From NCBI GenBank assembly GCA_965227905.1, contig OZ245780.1, positions 1,550,001 through 1,614,000 on the forward strand: a stretch of DNA of 64,000 nucleotides. Direction: 5' to 3'. The stretch is from CBDDHT01 sp965227905. Lineage in GTDB: Bacteria > Pseudomonadota > Alphaproteobacteria > Rhizobiales > Methyloligellaceae. How positions within the stretch are numbered: the first letter of the stretch is position 1; every line of letters starts with the position of its first letter. The notes under the pieces are model-generated. The model made no database searches. It saw only the letters and a program-made list of their open reading frames with translations, and had not been told where the DNA came from. Below, in pieces: positions 27,995 to 36,841 of the stretch. Made by a program: the position numbers and the translations under genes.

Positions 27995-28399
27995 CGGTGG
28001 GATGCGGCCGTGTTGTTGGTGAGGTCCGGCGTGATGGTGCCGTGGAATTGAGATCTGGATTATTTCGCTCACGGCTATTCCGCGCTGTCGCGCGGGCCTC
28101 CGCGGGGGCGCCCTGACCGGGCGGCGGCCGCTTGGCCTTGCCTCGCTGGTCGCTCGGTTATTCTTGGTTCCAACAGAGATCGTGCTGCTTGGCTGGTGCG
28201 ATACGGACAGTATCTTGGATCAGCAAAGAACAACCGCGCCATAGTGGCGCGGCAAGCGCGACCGCGCGCCGGCCGGTCAGGCCGCCCCCGCGGAGGCCCA
28301 CGCCAACGGCGTGGAATAGCCGTGAGCGAAACAAACCAGATCTTAAAACCACGGCACCGTCCCGCCGGACCTCACCAACAACACGGCACCATCCCACCG
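27995..28399. repeat. Large imperfect inverted repeat, arms about 140-150 bp
   Basis: The left arm (27995 to about 28135) and right arm (about 28250 to 28399) are inverted complements at high identity with scattered substitutions. Shared blocks include gttgttggtgaggtccggcg, cgctcacggctattcc and gggcctccgcgggggcg. The spacer is about 115 bp. Open frames through it encode an arginine-rich peptide (EVRRDGAV, LRSGLFRSRLF) in both arms, which is a by-product of the repeat and not a gene. It fills the whole gap between the MBL and DUF3179 genes. Confidence 0.75.
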
Positions 28400-28431
28400 G
28401 ACACCACCAGCCAAACAGCACAAACCCCGCC

Positions 28432-29820
28432 TCAATCCACCGAAGCAACGTCCCCGGTCTTGCCGAGATAGCCGCTCCAGGCAAACCAGTAGGCCACATG
28501 CCCCGGCAACCTATGAAGCTTCTCACCACCCGGCCCGACAAGCGCTGCCTCCGTCACCTTCCAAATCTCGCCATCAAGACTCAGCACACCATCTGACGCA
28601 CCAGCTCTGAAAGCCTGACCCTCGGTGCGATAGGCACGCACGGTCCGCGTCTCCGAGTCACCGACAAGCGTCAGCGACAGAACACCAGCCGTATCATTGA
28701 TAACCCGCTTGTCCTCGAAAAGCGTCAGCGGCCAGGCCTTCTCAGCTCCGGAAGACCGAAGTGCAAAGACATAGTCCTTTGCCTCCAGCGTCTTGTTATC
28801 CACCAGCGCGGGAAACATCAGATCCGGGCTCGAAAAATACCTCCCATAGGGCCGGCCAGGTATGTAGTTGCGCTTAAAACCCGTATCGATCGACAACACC
28901 TTCGTACTGGGATGGCGCTTTCGCCAACTGCCCCAGCTCGTGATGACCACAGGCCGTGTTTTCAGCTGAATACCAGACCCGGTGAGGGGCCCCACGACAG
29001 GGCGGCCGGTGAACTGGTTCCAGAGAGAGTAGGTCTCGCTGTCATACATCAACTTGTTCGACCGATAGAGAAAGCCCGACGACCCGAAGACGAATGGCGA
29101 TTTGCGTCCTTCGACCGTTGTCTCGAACAGGATGCCGGAGCCGCAGAGCGTGCAATAGGCGAGGCTGACCGGGACGCCGCCGATGACGTCGTTGAACATC
29201 TCGTGCCAGTCCATGATGCGGAGAGGATAGGCGCGGACATCGCCATTGATCTCGATCCCAAAAACGAGCTCCTGGTCCGAGAGAAAGTCGACGGCTCCCG
29301 ATACAAGAAGCGTCGGATTCGTGAGCGCTGGAATGCCGTCCTTCCGAACACCGCCCCAGGCGACCTCCGCAAGCCGGATCTCATGGCGAACGCCCGCATA
29401 GAGGAAGGTGCGGAACGCTGGATCGATTTTCGCCATCGCATAGGCGAGGATTTCATCGAAGCCTGCAAACGGTTCGATGTCCTCTCGCGCTTGCAGCCAG
29501 ACCATCCAGTCGAACCAGGTAGTGCCAGCGTCCTCGCCGGACAGTTTGCGCAGTGCTGCGACCAGCGACGGTGTTTCAAAGCGCGAAAACCGCAGCGCCT
29601 GGATGAGAACGGGAATGGCATCTGGTTCGCCGCGATCGACAAGCCAGTTGATAGCGGATCGGCGAACCGGGAGCCAGCGATCGAAAAGCGCTTGCGATTG
29701 CGCTTCGAGCGTTTGCGGCAACGGCAGGTCGGGCGCCTTCTCAGTGTCGGAGTAGGTCGCGACGCCAATCGCTCCGATGACCATAATGATAAGAAATGGG
29801 AGGACCGCGCGAAAGATCAT
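28432..29820 (-). CDS. DUF3179 domain-containing protein
   Basis: 462 residues with an N-terminal membrane anchor or signal (MIFRAVLPFLIIMVIGAIGV). A helical region (about 30-150) is followed by the DUF3179 core, recognisable by FGIEINGDVRAYPLRIMDWHEM, FNDVIGGVPVSLAYCTLCGSG, SGFLYRSNKLMYDSETYSLWNQ and GRPVVGPLTG. The two Cys in YCTLCGSG are conserved in the family. Biochemical role is unknown; the protein is expected to be exported and membrane-tethered. It is followed by nothing on its strand except the large inverted repeat. Confidence 0.82.
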   Translation of the reverse strand: MIFRAVLPFLIIMVIGAIGVATYSDTEKAPDLPLPQTLEAQSQALFDRWLPVRRSAINWLVDRGEPDAIPVLIQALRFSRFETPSLVAALRKLSGEDAGTTWFDWMVWLQAREDIEPFAGFDEILAYAMAKIDPAFRTFLYAGVRHEIRLAEVAWGGVRKDGIPALTNPTLLVSGAVDFLSDQELVFGIEINGDVRAYPLRIMDWHEMFNDVIGGVPVSLAYCTLCGSGILFETTVEGRKSPFVFGSSGFLYRSNKLMYDSETYSLWNQFTGRPVVGPLTGSGIQLKTRPVVITSWGSWRKRHPSTKVLSIDTGFKRNYIPGRPYGRYFSSPDLMFPALVDNKTLEAKDYVFALRSSGAEKAWPLTLFEDKRVINDTAGVLSLTLVGDSETRTVRAYRTEGQAFRAGASDGVLSLDGEIWKVTEAALVGPGGEKLHRLPGHVAYWFAWSGYLGKTGDVASVD

Positions 29821-29947
29821 CTCATTTTGGCGTCCCGATCGTTGATCCGCGTTCTCCCCGCGTGGGGACCGTAGTCGGATAGGGCGTGGACGTCACTTCA
29901 CCTCGATGCACGGCTCCGTGAGACCAACATGTCGCAAACGCGGCGCA

Positions 29948-31057
29948 TCAACCGAATGGCCAGTCGACACCGGCAGTATCGGCTTCGCCGCGGAGGGCAT
30001 CGAGAATGTCCGGTGTCAGCGGAACGCCCTCATCCTCGTGTTTTGTTACCGCCCGGATTTCAGGTTCGCCCGGCGCCAGGATCTCGGAAAAGCCATCGGC
30101 CCTGGGAAGCGCCTTAGCCCGATCGTCGAGCGTCGCCATCCGCTCCTCGAATGTAGCAAGGGGCTGGAAGGCATCGGCCTTGATCGCAATGAAGAGATGA
30201 CCGGTGCCCTGCGGTCCATCGAGACCGGTAAAGGGGTTGCGCGCCTCGCCACCGAAAGCCGCACCTGTAAAGACGCCGCCGAGAATATCCTGCATCCACG
30301 AGAGTGCAGCGCCCTTGTGGGCGGCGAAGGGAAGAACGACACCTTCGAAGGCGGCTTGCCCGTCGGTCGTTGGGCGGCCCTCCGCGTCGAGCGCATAGCC
30401 TTCCGGAATGGGCTCGCCGCGCTGTGCGGAGAATTTCAGCTTGCCGCGCGCGACCATCGACATGGCCATATCGATCAGGAATGCGGGCTTGCTCTTGCCT
30501 GCCGGTGCGGCAAAGGCAAAAGGGCTGGTGCCAAAGAACTTGCGGGCAGCGCCGAAAGGGGGCAGGGCGGGCGAAGCATTCGTGAAGACGAAACCGAGAC
30601 AACCGGCGTCCGCCGCCTGTGCGGCATAGAGCGCCGCCATTCCGAAGTGGCCGCTGCGCTTTACGCCGGCCATTCCGATGCCGGCTTCATGAGCCAACGC
30701 AATGGCTTCATCCATCGCGCGCGGAGCCACAACCAGACCGAGGCCGTCGTCGCCATCGACATGCGCTGTCGCCGCCGCAACCTTGTTGACGGTGATCGTC
30801 GGAGTTGCGTTTGCCACGCCCGCGCGCAGCCGGCCGCAATACATCGGCACGCGCACGACGCCGTGGGACCACACACCGCGAAGGTCGGCCATGACCAGGG
30901 CGTTGGCGCATGTCGCGGCGTCCTTGTCGGGCACGCCGTGATGTGCGAAGAGCGCGGTCACGAATGCTCTCAGTTCATTGTGATCGATGAACCGCGCATC
31001 TTGGTGCTGGTCCGGCGTGTTGATGTGATTCGATGTTGACACAGGCGCACCTTTCAT
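29948..31057 (-). CDS. Malate/L-lactate dehydrogenase family oxidoreductase
   Basis: NAD(P)-dependent Ldh_2-family enzyme, 369 residues. Family features are DLRGVWSHGVVRVPMYCGRL with the catalytic His, VDGDDGLGLVVAPRAMDEAI, VKRSGHFGMAALYA, FTNASPALPPFGAARKFFGTSPFAFAAP and the substrate region LSWMQDILGGVFTGA. Members act on malate, L-lactate, ureidoglycolate, 2,3-diketogulonate or sulfolactate, so substrate is open. The gap to the VOC gene carries an inverted repeat. The neighbouring VOC, cupin and aminotransferase genes suggest small-molecule metabolism but do not define a pathway. Confidence 0.88.
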   Translation of the reverse strand: MKGAPVSTSNHINTPDQHQDARFIDHNELRAFVTALFAHHGVPDKDAATCANALVMADLRGVWSHGVVRVPMYCGRLRAGVANATPTITVNKVAAATAHVDGDDGLGLVVAPRAMDEAIALAHEAGIGMAGVKRSGHFGMAALYAAQAADAGCLGFVFTNASPALPPFGAARKFFGTSPFAFAAPAGKSKPAFLIDMAMSMVARGKLKFSAQRGEPIPEGYALDAEGRPTTDGQAAFEGVVLPFAAHKGAALSWMQDILGGVFTGAAFGGEARNPFTGLDGPQGTGHLFIAIKADAFQPLATFEERMATLDDRAKALPRADGFSEILAPGEPEIRAVTKHEDEGVPLTPDILDALRGEADTAGVDWPFG

Positions 31058-31078
31058 TGGGAAGGGCAGGTTCGCATA

Positions 31079-31166
31079 GATTGCCGGATCAAGTCCGGCA
31101 ATGACGATGGAAACCGTGAACTACAAATCTCTATACTCGTCATAGCCGGACTTGATCCGGCTATCC
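31079..31166. repeat. Pair of interspersed palindromes between two genes
   Basis: Two copies of a palindromic element with core ccggatcaagtccgg lie in opposite orientation (31079-31106 and 31137-31166), each with a gtcatngcc flank. Each copy can fold alone and the two can pair with each other. Similar cores occur at 32130-32140 and 35519-35530, so this is a repeat family of the genome. Confidence 0.75.
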
Positions 31167-31208
31167 ATGCAACGCTGTCGTCGGGCCGATATTCGTCGAG
31201 GGGAACAC

Positions 31209-32015
31209 ATGCCACAAATAGATCATATCGTACTGGCCGTTCAGGACTTGGAAGCGGCGGCAGAGTCGTTTCGCGCGGCAGGCTTCACGGTCACACCGAA
31301 GGCGGAGCACCCCTGGGGAACGGCCAACCGCCGGGTCCAGTTTCGCGGCCGCAATTTTATCGAGATCCTCACCGTCGACCGACCCGAACTTCTTTTCGAG
31401 CACGATCTGGACTCCGATCCACGCCAATTCAGCTTCGGCGCCTTCACACGCGACTACCTCGCGCAAGGCGAGGGCATGTCGATGTTTGTCATAGCCGGCA
31501 CCGATGCCGCGGGCGACGTCGAACGTTTTCGCCGTGCCGGCCTTGCGACCTATGCGCCGTTCGACTTCGAGCGCGCATCGGAACTCCCCGATGGCAGCGT
31601 CATCCGGCTTGGCTTTTCTCTCGCCTTCGCCACGCCAGACGATTGTCCCAGGGCGTCCTTCTTCACATGCGTCAATCGCAATCCGGATGTGTTCTGGAAA
31701 CCGGAATTCGAGGCGCATGCCAATGGTGCGGACGGAATCACAGAAGCCGTTCTCGTTGCCGAAGACCCGAGGCGATTGGCAGCTTTCGCTGCGGGTTACG
31801 CCGACGCCGATGCCCAGGCGGTCGATGGCGGCCTGAGCGTCCCGTGCGGACCGCATACGCTCTCCGTGCTCACACCCGATGCATTTCAACGCCGCTTCCC
31901 CGGCGCGGAAGTCGACCTTTCGGAAGGCCCGAAATTCGGAGCGATCGTGATCTCCGGCGTCAAGCAGGCGCAGTCTCTCGACATCAACGGCCTGAGGTTG
32001 ATCCTGGAACAGTAG
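31209..32015 (+). CDS. VOC/glyoxalase-like superfamily protein
   Basis: 268 residues from ATG 31209 with GAGGGG at 31198-31203; an upstream in-frame start exists but falls in the repeat. It begins IDHIVLAVQDLEAAAESFRAAGFTVTP, the classic first beta-alpha-beta of VOC proteins, then NRRVQFRGRNFIEIL. A second module starts near residue 160 (FFTCVNRNPDVFWKPEF) and is the glyoxalase-3-like type. His of IDHIV and Glu of FIEIL are candidate metal ligands. Function could be dioxygenase, isomerase or lyase; no assignment is possible. Confidence 0.78.
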   Translation: MPQIDHIVLAVQDLEAAAESFRAAGFTVTPKAEHPWGTANRRVQFRGRNFIEILTVDRPELLFEHDLDSDPRQFSFGAFTRDYLAQGEGMSMFVIAGTDAAGDVERFRRAGLATYAPFDFERASELPDGSVIRLGFSLAFATPDDCPRASFFTCVNRNPDVFWKPEFEAHANGADGITEAVLVAEDPRRLAAFAAGYADADAQAVDGGLSVPCGPHTLSVLTPDAFQRRFPGAEVDLSEGPKFGAIVISGVKQAQSLDINGLRLILEQ

Positions 32016-32341
32016 CAGCCATCAGGCATAGCAATATGCATCCGTCGTCAAACCCAACAACGCCCCGGGCTTGACCCGGGGCCCAGGGCGATAGGGAAGG
32101 TCCGTGCTTCGTCGCCCTGGGTCCCGGATCAAGTCCGGGACGTAGCGCCTTGTGAAAACATCATCCTCCATGTTCCGTAACCGCGTGTCGCGAACAGGAA
32201 GAGACAGCATTCTGACCAAACAAGCAGAGTACGCCCCGCACTTGATGCGGGGCCCAGGGCCACACGGCAGGTCCACGCTTTGTGGCTCTGGATCCCGGAT
32301 CGGCACCAGCCAGCGGCTGGCTTGTCCGGGATGACGGATCT
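32016..32341. repeat. Cluster of interspersed palindromic repeats
   Basis: This gap between two convergent genes is filled with three hairpin units. They are cccggg-cttgacccggggcccagggcg with its partner around 32057-32140, gccccgcacttgatgcggggcccagggcc around 32233-32275, and a half-palindrome ccagccagcggctggcttgtccggg at about 32308-32332. No gene is supported. Confidence 0.65.
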
Positions 32342-32836
32342 TTATTCCTCACCCTCCCAGTAACTGACGCCGGTCCCGTTCGGCACAATCTCAAAGAGAT
32401 CGTACGGCGCACGGCCCGGAGGGCTGCCGGTCAGCATCGCGCGTTTACCGGAGTCCGGATACTCGGCCACCTCGGGATGGATCATTGTGCTCATCGCGAG
32501 ATAGCGAAGCTCGGCGTCGGATGAGTTGATAATCTGATGCGCCGTTCCCGGACCTCTCTTCGCGGACACCACATCACCAGCCTTGAGCGCATATTCCTCG
32601 CCGTCATAACGCAGCGTCCCGCTCCCTTCGAGAATGACGAACATTTCCTCGTTCGCATGCTGCAGATGATAGGGCCATGCTTTATGCCCCGGCGGCACCA
32701 CGACCAAAGTGCATCCGAGCATTTCCGATCCCAAAGCCTTCCCGATCCACGCCACCCGCGCCTGAAAACTCTCGCCATTGCCCTGAGGCTCCAAAGGCAC
32801 ATCGCTCATGTTCACAATCGGTCCGGCCTTGCTCAT
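32342..32836 (-). CDS. Cupin-domain protein
   Basis: 164-residue single cupin. Motif 1 is seen as WPYHLQHANEEMFVILEGSG, carrying two His and a Glu of the metal site, and motif 2 as GPGTAHQIINSS with the third His. The N-terminal segment contributes the first beta-strands and the C-terminal tail ends VSYWEGEE. Cupins of this size include sugar isomerases, dioxygenases and sensors, so no function is assigned. It is divergent from the aminotransferase gene, with about 150 bp between. Confidence 0.8.
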   Translation of the reverse strand: MSKAGPIVNMSDVPLEPQGNGESFQARVAWIGKALGSEMLGCTLVVVPPGHKAWPYHLQHANEEMFVILEGSGTLRYDGEEYALKAGDVVSAKRGPGTAHQIINSSDAELRYLAMSTMIHPEVAEYPDSGKRAMLTGSPPGRAPYDLFEIVPNGTGVSYWEGEE

Positions 32837-32990
32837 TATTCGGCTCCTCTTTCGGCAATCCTGCTTTGCTGCCGGATATCAGTAGACGTCACCGCCGTCG
32901 ACAAGTATCGATAGAACCCGGAATTCAAACTTTGATCGTCATCTCGGCGAGGCGCGAAGCGCACCACCAGCAACAGTGAAGGGTTGTCCA

Positions 32991-34280
32991 ATGACTGCCG
33001 CGGAAGCGATGTCACCCCAAGAGCTCGCCGAAATTCGGCAACAGGCACAGGCCGATTACGAAGATCTTTGCAGCAAGGGCCTGAAAATCGACATGACGCG
33101 GGGCAAACCGAGCCCCGAGCAATTGGACCTGTCGATGCCGCTTCTCACACTTCCGGGAAATGGTGATTACTTCCTGGCCGATGGCACAGACGCGCGAAAC
33201 TATGGCGGCGCTCAGGGCCTCCCGGAGGCCCGTGCATTGTTTGCCACGATGATGGGCGCGCCGCCGGAGCACATCGTCATCGGCAACAATTCAAGCCTGG
33301 CCGTGATGCACGACTGTATCGCCTATGCATTGCTGAAAGGCATTGGCGAACATGCGCCGTGGTCGACCGGTGAGACTGTCAAATTCCTCTGCCCATCGCC
33401 CGGTTACGACCGGCATTTCCTCATCTGCGAGACCTATGGCATCGAGATGATCCCGGTTGCTCTGACCGGCGAGGGGCCCGACATGGACCAGGTCGAGGAG
33501 CTTGTTCGCGACCCGGCCGTTCGCGGCATCTGGTGCGTGCCCAAATACAGCAACCCGACCGGTGAGACCTACAGCAACGAGACAATCGAGAGATTGGTAC
33601 GGATGGAGACGGGAGCGCCGGATTTCCGCCTGTTCTGGGACAATGCCTATTCGCTCCATCACCTGACGGAAGACGAGGTCGAACTCCCGAACATTCTGGA
33701 GCTGTGCGAAGCGGCCGGCTGCCCCGACCGTGCCCTGGTGTTCGGGTCGACATCGAAAATCACGTTTGGCGGCGCGGGACTGGGCCTGCTTTCCTCATCG
33801 CCCAACAATGTCGAGTGGTTCGTGAGACATGCCAGTGTGCGAACCATCGGGCCGGACAAGCTCAATCAGCTCCGCCATGTGCGGTTCCTCAAGGACCATG
33901 AGGGCCTCATGAAACACATGCGGGCGCACCGGGACGTCATCGCGCCCAAGTTCGCAGCGGTCGAAGCGGCATTTCAGTCGCGGCTGGGTGGGACCGGATT
34001 CGCCGATTGGGCAGAGCCCAAGGGTGGATACTTTGTGAGCGTGGACGTCCGGCAAGGATGTGCCGCGCGGGTCGTCGCGCTTGCATCGCAGGCCGGCATC
34101 TCAATGGTCGCCGCAGGCCAGACCTTCCCTTATCGCAAGGACCCGAACGACAGCAATCTGAGGATCGCACCGACTTATCCGAGCTTGTCCGATGTCAAGG
34201 CGGCCGTCGATGGCATTGCAATATGTATTCAGCTTGCCGTGAGTGAACGGCTGCTTGGATCTGGGGCTGTAGAGGTTTGA
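32991..34280 (+). CDS. PLP-dependent aminotransferase, class I/II (Aminotran_MocR type)
   Basis: 429 residues from ATG 32991; GTG 32976 is in frame but less likely. It opens ELAEIRQQAQADYEDLCSKGLKIDMTRGKPSPEQL, characteristic of the group once annotated as aspartate or alanine aminotransferases related to MocR C-domains. PKYSNPTGETYSN provides the substrate loop, and the PLP Lys is K256 in GSTSKITFGGAG. The last domain ends FPYRKDPNDSNLRIAPTYPS. The protein has no HTH domain, so it is an enzyme and not a regulator. Substrate is probably aspartate or alanine but not certain. Confidence 0.87.
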   Translation: MTAAEAMSPQELAEIRQQAQADYEDLCSKGLKIDMTRGKPSPEQLDLSMPLLTLPGNGDYFLADGTDARNYGGAQGLPEARALFATMMGAPPEHIVIGNNSSLAVMHDCIAYALLKGIGEHAPWSTGETVKFLCPSPGYDRHFLICETYGIEMIPVALTGEGPDMDQVEELVRDPAVRGIWCVPKYSNPTGETYSNETIERLVRMETGAPDFRLFWDNAYSLHHLTEDEVELPNILELCEAAGCPDRALVFGSTSKITFGGAGLGLLSSSPNNVEWFVRHASVRTIGPDKLNQLRHVRFLKDHEGLMKHMRAHRDVIAPKFAAVEAAFQSRLGGTGFADWAEPKGGYFVSVDVRQGCAARVVALASQAGISMVAAGQTFPYRKDPNDSNLRIAPTYPSLSDVKAAVDGIAICIQLAVSERLLGSGAVEV

Positions 34281-34368
34281 AGGCTGCCGTTCGCCAGTCG
34301 TTGGACCACCGGTTTGGAAGCCGGTCCACAGCGGCAAGGTCGCACTGATCGATGAAGAGAGACTGGCC

Positions 34369-35280
34369 GTGTTCAGAAAACTGACGACCGCTTTGGTGAC
34401 AGCATTTCTTCTCGTCTGCTTGCCGTCGGCGGGCTGGACCGCATGCACGCATGGTGAATGCGCGGTGGTGCCGGTCAAAAAAACGAAAGCGGCGCGCCCG
34501 GGCGCTCAAGAGACCGAGCAGAGCAGCGTCATCGTAACGCTCATCCTTGAGCGTCGTGCCGGTATCGACTATCGCAGCCTTGCCGAGCGGATTGGTCCGT
34601 CGCTCGGGTTCAAGCCCGAGGCCGTCAAAGACCTTGAGCCAAAGGGCCAGATGACTTTCATCGCCGGAGGTGAACTGGTCCTCGGCTTCTATGAGGATGG
34701 CCGCTACCCCTTCGATCTTTCGCGCAAAGCGCGCTTCGCCCATTGGTGGCCCGACGCGATGAAAGACATTGCCCGCGGCAAGGCGCATCTGACGGTTGCA
34801 TCGCGTTGGTCGAAGTTTTCGCGCCTGGATGCCCATCTCAGGCACATGATGCTCGTACGCGAACTGGTCGAACAACTACCGGTCATCGGTATCGTCTGGG
34901 GCAGTGTCCTGACGCCGGCCGACAATTTCAAGGGCGAATTCCAGGTCGCCATGTCGGGCAAAGTCCCGACCCTCCTCTGGGTGCTCATCCAGTATACGAA
35001 AAAGCCGAACGGGAATGTGCTGATCTCAACAGTGGGCATGCGCGACTTCGCACATATGGAGATCGAAACCGAAAGTTCTCTTCCCTTCCAGGAGACCTAT
35101 GACATCGTGCGCAAGTTCGCGACCTTTATCATCGGGCAGAACAAGCCGATCCCGGATGGCGATACGGTTGGCGGCAGCCAAACACAAACGATCAAGGTCC
35201 GGCACAAGCCTTCGTTCCGCAAGGATGTCAAAGGCAAGGTTTATTGGTTGGAACTGGGCAAGGCGGCACCGATCAGGTGA
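34369..35280 (+). CDS. Exported protein of unknown function
   Basis: 303 residues from GTG 34369. The signal peptide is MFRKLTTALVTAFLLVCLPS, cleaved near GWTA. The mature part has a conserved-looking core with ILERRAGIDYRSLAERIGPSLGF, HLRHMMLVRELVEQLPVIGIVWGS and a beta-rich end KVYWLELGKAAPIR. Two Cys near the mature N-terminus (ACTHGEC) could form a disulfide. It may belong to the DUF4261 group, but I am not sure. It and the exported protein at 36082 share a similar signal sequence ending (GWTAC, GWAAC), which hints at a shared export context only. Confidence 0.6.
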   Translation: MFRKLTTALVTAFLLVCLPSAGWTACTHGECAVVPVKKTKAARPGAQETEQSSVIVTLILERRAGIDYRSLAERIGPSLGFKPEAVKDLEPKGQMTFIAGGELVLGFYEDGRYPFDLSRKARFAHWWPDAMKDIARGKAHLTVASRWSKFSRLDAHLRHMMLVRELVEQLPVIGIVWGSVLTPADNFKGEFQVAMSGKVPTLLWVLIQYTKKPNGNVLISTVGMRDFAHMEIETESSLPFQETYDIVRKFATFIIGQNKPIPDGDTVGGSQTQTIKVRHKPSFRKDVKGKVYWLELGKAAPIR

Positions 35281-35520
35281 CGCACCAGAGCAACTCAGAA
35301 ACGATCAACGTTTCTGCGCTTCGTCGCTTCCGAAGAAACGCAGCTTGATCTCGTAGATTGACCAAGACAGGAGAGCCCAACATCCGTCATTCCGGACAAG
35401 CCAGCCGCAGGCTGGTGCAGATCCGGAATCCAGCGCGACGCGTGCCGAAGGCTCCTTAATCCAAAGCGCGTCGCGTCGGATTGGATTCACATGTTGCGCG
35501 CAACCATCACCTCGTCTTAG

Positions 35521-35809
35521 CCGGGCTTGAACCACTGGTGTCCGGTTAAGATTTGCACTGCTGCTGAATCTTAAACTTGCATCAAGGTGTTCGGTCGAGA
35601 TTCATCTCCTGCAGACACAAAACTCATTTCGTTTTGCAGCGGTCCCCTCACCCATCCCTCTCCCCAGGGAGAGGGCTTACAGTCTCAGAACATTGTGGCG
35701 TCGTCCCTTCTCCCTGGGGAGAAGGTTAGGATGAGGGGAAGAAGGTGTTGTGCCGGAAGGAGCCGATACTCGACAAGATCTTAAACGGACATCAGTGGGT
35801 CAAGCCCGG
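35521..35809. mobile_element. MITE-like element with inverted ends
   Basis: The ends pair over about 33 bp with four mismatches: left arm 35521-35552 (ccgggcttga, ccactggtgtccggttaagat) and right arm 35778-35809. There is no transposase. The outer 10 bp belong to the interspersed palindrome, so the true element may be slightly shorter (from about 35531). Inside lies a copy of the cccctcaccc / gatgagggg repeat at 35644-35738. Confidence 0.55.
35644..35738. repeat. Interspersed repeat copy 1 (cccctcaccc ... gatgagggg)
   Basis: 95-bp hairpin-forming repeat with nested inverted segments: ccctctccccagggagaggg on the left, cccttctccctggggagaagg on the right, and outer ends cccctcaccc / gatgagggg. 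A second copy occurs after htpG (47582-47668 and 47930-47942), where a MITE has split it. Confidence 0.75.
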
Positions 35810-36081
35810 CAATGACGAAAAACAGGGCTCTGAACCTTAATTCACGTTGTCCCAAAAGGCCCAGATTTGTGAAATCAGACACACATGCCAACGAGGATAT
35901 TAGAGTGCGATATATGATTACACTCAAACGCGACAGGCTCTGAGGCGGCTTCGCCACATGTTACACTGGAGTCCTGCTCTCGAGATGGGGCCGAGGCCCC
36001 ACACGGTCAGGAATGACGGACGGGTTCCATCCGTCGGAATCAATCCACGCGTTCGGGGAAGTCTTGGTGGAGAGTCGGTCG

Positions 36082-36516
36082 ATGTTTGCAAAACCCTTGG
36101 CAGCAATTCTGACAGTCTGCGGTTTCCTTGTCGGCGTGCCCTCAACCGGCTGGGCCGCCTGCAAATATGCGGACGGCACAGCGGCGCCCGAGCCGGGCTT
36201 CTTGCATAAGGCCACAGAGTCAAAAACCTGGGGGCCGAAGTTCATTGAACTCTACGGCCAACTGTCCAAGAGCGATCAATCGGTCGTTGCCGGCATGGTT
36301 CAGGACTCGGGCGTGGCGATGACAACGAAATGCTCCAACCACGATCTGTTTTGGACCCATCTCTCCCTGGTTGGCTGGAGCAAGGTCGTCACGGATGGCA
36401 TTCCGCCTGAACTGCAGAAGATCGGGCGCACCTACGCATTGACGGACGAGGGCCGAAAGAGCGTGCGGGAGCTTCTGATGACGCTTGCGATTATGAACCA
36501 GCGCCGGCCTCTGTAA
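36082..36516 (+). CDS. Small exported protein of unknown function
   Basis: 144 residues from ATG 36082, with GGTGGAGAG at 36067-36075. The signal peptide MFAKPLAAILTVCGFLVGV is cleaved near GWAA. The mature part contains HKATESKTWGPKFIELYGQLSKSDQSVVAGMV and two Cys (ACKYADG and TKCSNHD). An in-frame upstream extension to 36013 is unlikely because it would bury the signal peptide. I do not recognise a family. It is the last gene before the accessory island. Confidence 0.55.
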   Translation: MFAKPLAAILTVCGFLVGVPSTGWAACKYADGTAAPEPGFLHKATESKTWGPKFIELYGQLSKSDQSVVAGMVQDSGVAMTTKCSNHDLFWTHLSLVGWSKVVTDGIPPELQKIGRTYALTDEGRKSVRELLMTLAIMNQRRPL

Positions 36517-36841
36517 CCTGATTTGGCAATTCGAGGCGATGCATTCGCAGTGCGTGAACGCTGGTAGGGTGTAGCGATGTTGAGTGTCCGCCGCTGGTGT
36601 ATATGTAGTTGCCGGGCTTTCGCCCAAAGGCGGACCATGTGCGAAAGGGCGGTAAACAGACTTTCGTTGCAGATCTGCCTACTGGCGTCTATGGGACCGG
36701 AAGGTGAGGGTCTGCATTGCAGAAGTTGGATCGGCGTGGCGACCGCTACCAACGTCGTGCCGAAAGGCCATATCGCTCGTTCTTTGTGGAAAACTAGCTA
36801 TGTGTCAAATTTCCCGGCGGTATAAGGGAGGTTTCCTTTTG
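36517..36841. other. Gap at the left edge of the accessory island
   Basis: 325 bp without a supported gene, between the small exported protein and the 3' end of the helicase gene. No tRNA, integrase or direct repeat is seen here that would mark an attachment site. Confidence 0.35.

Larger units (their letters stand above)
35281..36081. other. Gene-poor, repeat-rich stretch
   Basis: 800 bp with no supported gene. In order it holds a palindrome half with cattccggacaagccagccg (about 35390-35428), a degraded palindrome around 35434-35485 (cgcgacgcg / cgcgtcgcg), a MITE-like element with inverted ends (35521-35809) that encloses a known repeat, then plain sequence to the start of the exported protein at 36082. 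Confidence 0.5.

Noticed and set aside
28158..28541. 127-codon minus-strand frame in the large inverted repeat
   Set aside because: It is produced by the repeat and overlaps the 3' end of the DUF3179 gene; similar peptides are repeat artefacts.
36517..36841. Integration site at the left island border
   Set aside because: No tRNA gene, integrase or matching direct repeat at 58.1-58.5 kb was found, so the island borders are only approximate.
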